A DNA stretch of 11,136 nt from Micrococcales bacterium (lineage in GTDB: Bacteria > Actinomycetota > Actinomycetes > S36-B12 > UBA5976), in NCBI GenBank assembly GCA_024640585.1, contig JAHEEQ010000081.1, forward strand, positions 1-11,136, written 5' to 3'. Position numbers and translations under genes: made by a program. Positions 7,339-11,136 of this stretch are shown one piece after another. A model generated the notes under the pieces. It made no database searches. It saw only the letters and a list, made by a program, of their open reading frames with translations, and had not been told where the DNA came from. Numbering within the stretch: position 1 is the stretch's first letter; every line of letters begins with the position of its first letter.

Positions 7339-9686
7339 TGCGAACCTCCGCGTTTGATTGTTACGACATTGCCATGGGCAGCGCCTAGAGCTTCGCGAAC
7401 TTTGGATTCACCGGAATTGGTTGGCAACCAAATTGTGTTTTCGGCGCCATCTACAAAAACAGCTTCCACAGAAATGGAGCCGAGAGATGTCGAAACTTCA
7501 ACCAAATCACCTTCAGCTATCAAATGAGCCGCAGCTGTACTTGGATGCAAACCTGCAATTACATTGCGAGAAGTCGCTGCCAAGAACGGTTCGCCTTCTT
7601 GCAATGCGCCATCATCGATAAGTTGATTCCAAGTGCTAAGTGTCAATCCATGTGGTGCGTCTTGCCCGTGTGCAGGTGCTGCAACTTGGCTCGCGCGAAC
7701 TTCAAACTGTGCAAGTTCGGAACGAAGTTGTGCAACATCTTGCCGGCCAACAATTACATCCATCGCATCTGCAATCATTGCAAGAACGCGCGCATCTGTT
7801 AGTGAGTTGTGTTCACGGATCGCTTGACCGAAAGTTCTTGCACGACCTTCCCAATCTAGGAAAGATCCAGATTTCTCGGTCACAACTGCAACTGGCAAAA
7901 CCACATCTGCAAGTTCTGTAACACCTGAAGGGCGAACTTCAAGAGAGACAACAAATGGAGTGTTTTCGATTGCTTGCAAAGTACTTGCCGAATGCTGAGT
8001 GTCTTTTACATCAACACTTGTGATTAGCAATGCCTTCAATTCACCATTATTTGCAGCGTGCACAATCGCGCCGAAGTCACGACCCACATTTTGCGGAAGA
8101 GTGTTGGCATCGACTGCCCAAATTTCGGCAGCCTTTGCGCGGGCTTCGCTATCGCTTAGTGAATTTCCGTTTGGAAGTAGGCCTGGCAACAAACCTGCAT
8201 CAACCGCACCACGGTCGCCTGCGCGACGAGGCACCCATGCCAACTTGGCACCTGATGTTTTGGATTTTTCAGTTGCAAGTGTCAGCAAACCATTTACTGT
8301 TGCTGCACGTTCACCAATCAAAATGATTGTGTTTGCATCAAGTGCAACTTGTGAAAGAGCTGCAACTTCATGGCCTGCTTGAGTTGTGATTACGTTTGCA
8401 TTCAACTTCTTATTTCCAGAAGTTACATGTGAAGTAATTGCGGTGACCTTTGTGCGACCTTTGCGGACTGCTTTGCGAAGGCGCAACTGAATCATTGGAC
8501 TTTCGTCTTCTGGTTCGAATGCGACCAAAACAACATGTGCAGCTTTTTCAAGGTCTGCGTATGTGACTCCTAGACCGCTGCCTGCAACTTCGGAACTTAA
8601 GAATTGAGTTTCTTCGGTTGAGTGTGGACGGGAACGGAAATCAACATCATCAGTTCCAAGCACTGCGCGAGCAAACTTTGAAATTGCGTAAGCATCTTCA
8701 ACTGTGTGACGACCACCTGCTAGCACTGCAGTTGAACCTTGTGCAGCAGACAAACCTTTTGCAGCAACTGCGATCGCTTCGGTCCATGATGCTGGATGAA
8801 GAAGTCCATCTTCGCCACGAACTAGTGGATGAGTTAGGCGACCTTCTTGTACATATGGGAATGCAAAACGACCTTTGTCACAGTTCCATTCTTCGTTTAC
8901 TTGTGGATCATCCCAAGCCAAACGACGCATTACATTGCCACGGCGAATGTCAGTACGAAGGGAGCAACCACTTGCACAGTGTTCGCAAGTTGTTGGAACT
9001 GAAACTAAATCGAATGGGCGGGAACGGAAACGATATTTTGCGCTTGTTAATGCACCAACTGGGCAAATCTGAATTGTGTTTCCAGAGTAGTAAGAATCAA
9101 ATGGTTGGTCATCTGAAATTCCAACTTGTTGGTGGGCGCCGCGTTCGAGCAATGCAATCAATGGATCGCCAGCAACTTGATCTGCGAATCGGGTGCAGCG
9201 TGCACAAGAAACGCAACGTTCGCGATCTAGAAGAACTTGTGCTGAAACATTAATTGGTTTTTCGAATTCACGTTTTTCGCCATCAAAGCGAGATTCACCG
9301 CGACCATTTGTCATTGCTTGGTTTTGAAGCGGGCACTCACCACCTTTGTCGCAAACTGGGCAATCAAGTGGGTGGTTGATAAGCAAAAACTCCATCACAC
9401 CTTTTTGTGCTTCATCTGCAATTGGTGATGAAACCTGTGTGCGAACCTTCATTCCTTCAGCCACTGTGATTGCACAAGATGGCTGTGGTTTTGGTTGACC
9501 TTCAATCTCGACCAAGCAAGCACGGCAAGCAGCAACTGGGTCTAGAAGTGGATGGTCGCAAAAGCGAGGGACCTGAACACCAAGTTGTTCGGCGGCGCGA
9601 ATGATCAAAGTGCCTTTTGGAACCTGCACTTCAATGTCGTCAATTGTTAAGTTGACGAGTTCTACTGGAGTGTTGTCAATAGTCAT
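7335..9686 (-). CDS. nuoG: NADH-quinone oxidoreductase subunit G
   Basis: Largest peripheral subunit, 783 residues, of the molybdopterin-oxidoreductase superfamily but acting only as an electron wire. The N-terminal 2Fe-2S domain binds N1b through C43, C54, C57 and C71. Cluster N5 has the unusual His ligand set H105, C109, C112, C118 ([19 protein letters not shown]). Cluster N4 uses C158, C161, C164 and C208. The extra cluster N7 motif is complete: C234-x2-C237-x3-C241-x27-C269. The remainder is the degenerate molybdopterin-enzyme fold, with DVVLP at 594-598, [12 protein letters not shown] at 604-615 and a C-terminal cofactor-domain-like segment (about 705-783, including [20 protein letters not shown]). 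No catalytic role is expected there. ATG at 9686 overlaps the nuoF TGA by one base; an AAGG ten bases upstream (plus strand 9697-9700) is a weak ribosome site. Confidence 0.98.
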   Translation of the reverse strand: MTIDNTPVELVNLTIDDIEVQVPKGTLIIRAAEQLGVQVPRFCDHPLLDPVAACRACLVEIEGQPKPQPSCAITVAEGMKVRTQVSSPIADEAQKGVMEFLLINHPLDCPVCDKGGECPLQNQAMTNGRGESRFDGEKREFEKPINVSAQVLLDRERCVSCARCTRFADQVAGDPLIALLERGAHQQVGISDDQPFDSYYSGNTIQICPVGALTSAKYRFRSRPFDLVSVPTTCEHCASGCSLRTDIRRGNVMRRLAWDDPQVNEEWNCDKGRFAFPYVQEGRLTHPLVRGEDGLLHPASWTEAIAVAAKGLSAAQGSTAVLAGGRHTVEDAYAISKFARAVLGTDDVDFRSRPHSTEETQFLSSEVAGSGLGVTYADLEKAAHVVLVAFEPEDESPMIQLRLRKAVRKGRTKVTAITSHVTSGNKKLNANVITTQAGHEVAALSQVALDANTIILIGERAATVNGLLTLATEKSKTSGAKLAWVPRRAGDRGAVDAGLLPGLLPNGNSLSDSEARAKAAEIWAVDANTLPQNVGRDFGAIVHAANNGELKALLITSVDVKDTQHSASTLQAIENTPFVVSLEVRPSGVTELADVVLPVAVVTEKSGSFLDWEGRARTFGQAIREHNSLTDARVLAMIADAMDVIVGRQDVAQLRSELAQFEVRASQVAAPAHGQDAPHGLTLSTWNQLIDDGALQEGEPFLAATSRNVIAGLHPSTAAAHLIAEGDLVEVSTSLGSISVEAVFVDGAENTIWLPTNSGESKVREALGAAHGNVVTIKRGGSQ
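7345..7349 (-). promoter_or_regulatory. nuoH ribosome binding site
   Basis: GGAGG on the minus strand, six bases before the nuoH ATG at 7338, encoded by the Gly-Gly codons near the nuoG C-terminus (CGC GGA GGT TCG CAA TGA). Confidence 0.85.
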
Positions 9687-10987
9687 CAGACATTCGCCTT
9701 TGTGAATACGGTGGTTGCAGTTGGATCGAATGCAACATCAGCTGCAGTGCGAACACCTGCTTCAAATTCGGTTCGGAAATGTTTCATCGCTCCAGGGAAA
9801 GGAGTTGATGCAGCATCGCCAAGCGCACAGAAAGAACGACCCATGATTTGTTTGCACAATTCATCAATCTTTTCCAAATCTGTTTCTTGACCTTCGCCTT
9901 TTTCGAGACGCTTTAGCAACCCGCTAATCCAATAAGTACCTTCGCGACATGGTGTGCACTTTCCACATGATTCGTGTTTGTAGAACTGCAACCAGCGGCT
10001 AACAGCTTTTACAACGCTGGTAGTTTCATCAAACACCATTGGAGTTCCGGTTCCGAGCATGGTTCCGGCTGCTGCCATATCTTCATAAGTAAGTGGAAGA
10101 TCTAAATGCTCTTCGGTCAACATTGGAACTGAAGATCCACCTGGTACCCAGAATTTCAAAGTGTGTCCATCGCGAATTCCACCAGCATGTTCGAGAAGCT
10201 CGCGCATGGTTGTGCCAAGTGCTGCTTCGTAAATGCCAGGGCGCTTTACGTGACCCGAGACTGCAAACAATTTGAAGCCTGGAGACTTTTCTGTTCCCCA
10301 TTGCTTCAACCAATCTGCACCATTGCGAACGATGTACGGAATGTTTGCAATAGTTTCAACATTATTGATGACTGTTGGTGATGCATACAAACCAGCAACC
10401 GCAGGAAATGGTGGCTTCAAACGTGGCTGACCGCGACGACCTTCGAGTGAATCCAAAAGTGCAGTTTCTTCACCGCAAATATATGCACCTGCACCAGCAT
10501 GTACAACAACTTCTAGATTAAAACCAGAACCTTGAATGTTTTGTCCAAGTAATCCAGCTGCATACGCTTCTTTAACTGCATTTCGAACGCGACGAATTAC
10601 GTGTGGCACTTCACCGCGGATGTAAATGAATGCGTGGTTTGCGCGAATTGCATATGAAGAAATTGCTACACCTTCAATTAGCGCATGTGGATTTGCAAGC
10701 ATCAAAGGAATGTCTTTGCAAGCTCCTGGTTCTGATTCGTCAGCGTTAACGACTAAGTAGTGCGGCTTGCCGTCATTTTGTGGAACAAAGCCCCACTTCA
10801 TGCCGGTTGGAAAGCCTGCGCCACCACGTCCGCGCAATCCTGAATCTTTAACAGTTTGAATTATCGAATCCGGATCGGACTTCAATGCTTTTGCAAGCGC
10901 AACATATCCGTGATGTCGCTTGTAGCCTTCAAGTTTGTATGAATCTGCTTCATCCCAGTGGGCGGTGAGAATTGGAGTTAAAACCAT
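9686..10987 (-). CDS. nuoF: NADH-quinone oxidoreductase subunit F (NADH- and FMN-binding)
   Basis: Entry point of complex I: it binds NADH and FMN, takes a hydride and passes electrons to 4Fe-4S cluster N3. It has 433 residues (E. coli 445). The glycine-rich nucleotide loop GLRGRGGAGFPTGMKWGF is at about 50-67, the FMN-contacting YLVVNADESEPGACKD at 77-92, and HAGAGAYICGEETALLDSLE at 163-182. N3 ligands are C341, C344 and C347 (ESCGKCTPCREGTYW) with the distant C387 (GRSFCALGD), a spacing normal for the family. It works with NuoE (cluster N1a) and NuoG as the N-module at the tip of the cytoplasmic arm. ATG at 10987 lies five bases after the nuoE stop, with GGAGG ten bases upstream. No anomalies seen. 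Confidence 0.98.
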   Translation of the reverse strand: MVLTPILTAHWDEADSYKLEGYKRHHGYVALAKALKSDPDSIIQTVKDSGLRGRGGAGFPTGMKWGFVPQNDGKPHYLVVNADESEPGACKDIPLMLANPHALIEGVAISSYAIRANHAFIYIRGEVPHVIRRVRNAVKEAYAAGLLGQNIQGSGFNLEVVVHAGAGAYICGEETALLDSLEGRRGQPRLKPPFPAVAGLYASPTVINNVETIANIPYIVRNGADWLKQWGTEKSPGFKLFAVSGHVKRPGIYEAALGTTMRELLEHAGGIRDGHTLKFWVPGGSSVPMLTEEHLDLPLTYEDMAAAGTMLGTGTPMVFDETTSVVKAVSRWLQFYKHESCGKCTPCREGTYWISGLLKRLEKGEGQETDLEKIDELCKQIMGRSFCALGDAASTPFPGAMKHFRTEFEAGVRTAADVAFDPTATTVFTKANV

Positions 10988-10992
10988 ATTGA

Positions 10993-11136
10993 TCAGACCT
11001 CCGAACTCGGTAGGGTCTGGCCAACTTCTTTGGCGCGGTTCAAACCTGCAAGCATCTTGTCGTCAATTGCTGGCGCATCAAATTGATCATCATCAAATCC
11101 AGCAAGCTGACGTTCCGCTGCAAGTAGACCTTTGAT
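10993..11136 (-). CDS. nuoE: NADH-quinone oxidoreductase subunit E (partial, C-terminus only)
   Basis: Reading the minus strand from the right edge gives 47 in-frame codons and a TGA at 10995-10993: IKGLLAAERQLAGFDDD, then QFDAPAIDDKMLAGLNRAKE and a short end. NuoE (24 kDa subunit) carries the 2Fe-2S cluster N1a next to the NuoF flavin. The four cysteine ligands lie upstream and are outside the window, so the call rests on position directly before nuoF and on resemblance of the tail (a GFDDD run followed by a LAGLxxAKE helix) to actinobacterial NuoE C-termini (LAGF, then LAGLKLAREHG). The in-frame stop sits five bases before nuoF. The tail past the thioredoxin-like fold is variable in the family. 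Confidence 0.85.
   Translation of the reverse strand: MKGLLAAERQLAGFDDDQFDAPAIDDKMLAGLNRAKEVGQTLPSSEV
10998..11002 (-). promoter_or_regulatory. nuoF ribosome binding site
   Basis: GGAGG on the minus strand, ten bases before the nuoF ATG at 10987, inside the last codons of nuoE (TCG GAG GTC TGA). The spacing is at the long end of the normal range. Confidence 0.75.

Noticed and set aside
7999..8382. 127-residue plus-strand frame opposite the middle of nuoG.
   Set aside because: It is codon-phase shadow of nuoG; Ala/Ser-rich without motifs.
8618..9253. Long 211-residue open frame on the plus strand opposite nuoG.
   Set aside because: It lies entirely antisense to the Fe-S domain region of nuoG, which has intact motifs. 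Its protein is Leu/His/Gln-rich with no recognisable domain, as expected from the complement of biased codons, and no ribosome site was evident.
7335..9686. Possibility that the nuoG product is a formate dehydrogenase or other molybdopterin enzyme.
   Set aside because: The N-terminal N1b/N5/N4/N7 ligand layout and the position between nuoF and nuoH are those of NuoG. The molybdopterin-type part is the usual degenerate domain.
1..11136. Search for a hidden novel system, CRISPR array, tRNA, riboswitch, terminator hairpin or mobile element.
   Set aside because: Ten nuo coding regions cover all but 23 bases; no direct-repeat array, inverted-repeat terminator or insertion-sequence end was seen by eye on either strand.

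Overview
This window is a stretch of one operon, entirely on the minus strand, encoding the proton-pumping NADH:quinone oxidoreductase (respiratory complex I, NDH-1). Read in transcription order (right to left) it holds the 3' end of nuoE, complete nuoF, nuoG, nuoH, nuoI, nuoJ, nuoK, nuoL and nuoM, and the 5' two thirds of nuoN, which runs off the left edge. The order nuoE-F-G-H-I-J-K-L-M-N is the standard bacterial one. nuoA-D are expected just beyond the right edge and the end of nuoN just beyond the left edge, but neither is visible.

Layout: 10993-11136 nuoE (last 47 codons); 9686-10987 nuoF and 7335-9686 nuoG (with nuoE, the NADH-oxidising N-module); 6049-7338 nuoH (membrane heel, quinone site); 5471-6046 nuoI (two 4Fe-4S clusters near the quinone); 4691-5470 nuoJ and 4391-4690 nuoK (small membrane subunits); 2503-4374 nuoL, 973-2502 nuoM and 1-973 nuoN (three antiporter-like proton-pumping subunits). 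Electrons pass from NADH to FMN in NuoF, along Fe-S clusters in NuoF, NuoG and NuoI, to quinone at the NuoH interface. The released energy drives proton transfer through NuoH/J/K and NuoN/M/L.

Packing is extremely tight. Genes overlap by 1 or 4 bases, abut exactly, or are separated by 2 or 5 bases; the only longer spacer is 16 bases before nuoL. Most Shine-Dalgarno sequences lie inside the last codons of the preceding gene, so translational coupling is likely. There is no non-coding stretch above 16 bases. I see no promoter, terminator, RNA gene, mobile element, CRISPR array or large repeat.

Organism: the proteins look actinobacterial. NuoJ and NuoH carry long hydrophilic C-terminal tails, NuoN has an insert between its early helices, and NuoL and NuoM carry helix signatures I recall from Streptomyces and Mycobacterium homologues. 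GC content is only about 40-55% in the lines I counted, roughly mid-40s overall, far below most soil actinobacteria. A low-GC, compact genome of this kind suggests a streamlined aquatic actinobacterium such as the freshwater acI lineage (Nanopelagicales). That placement is inference from memory of the families, not a search. All pathway-critical residues I could check are present, and I find no evidence of a new system here; the observations below are modest.
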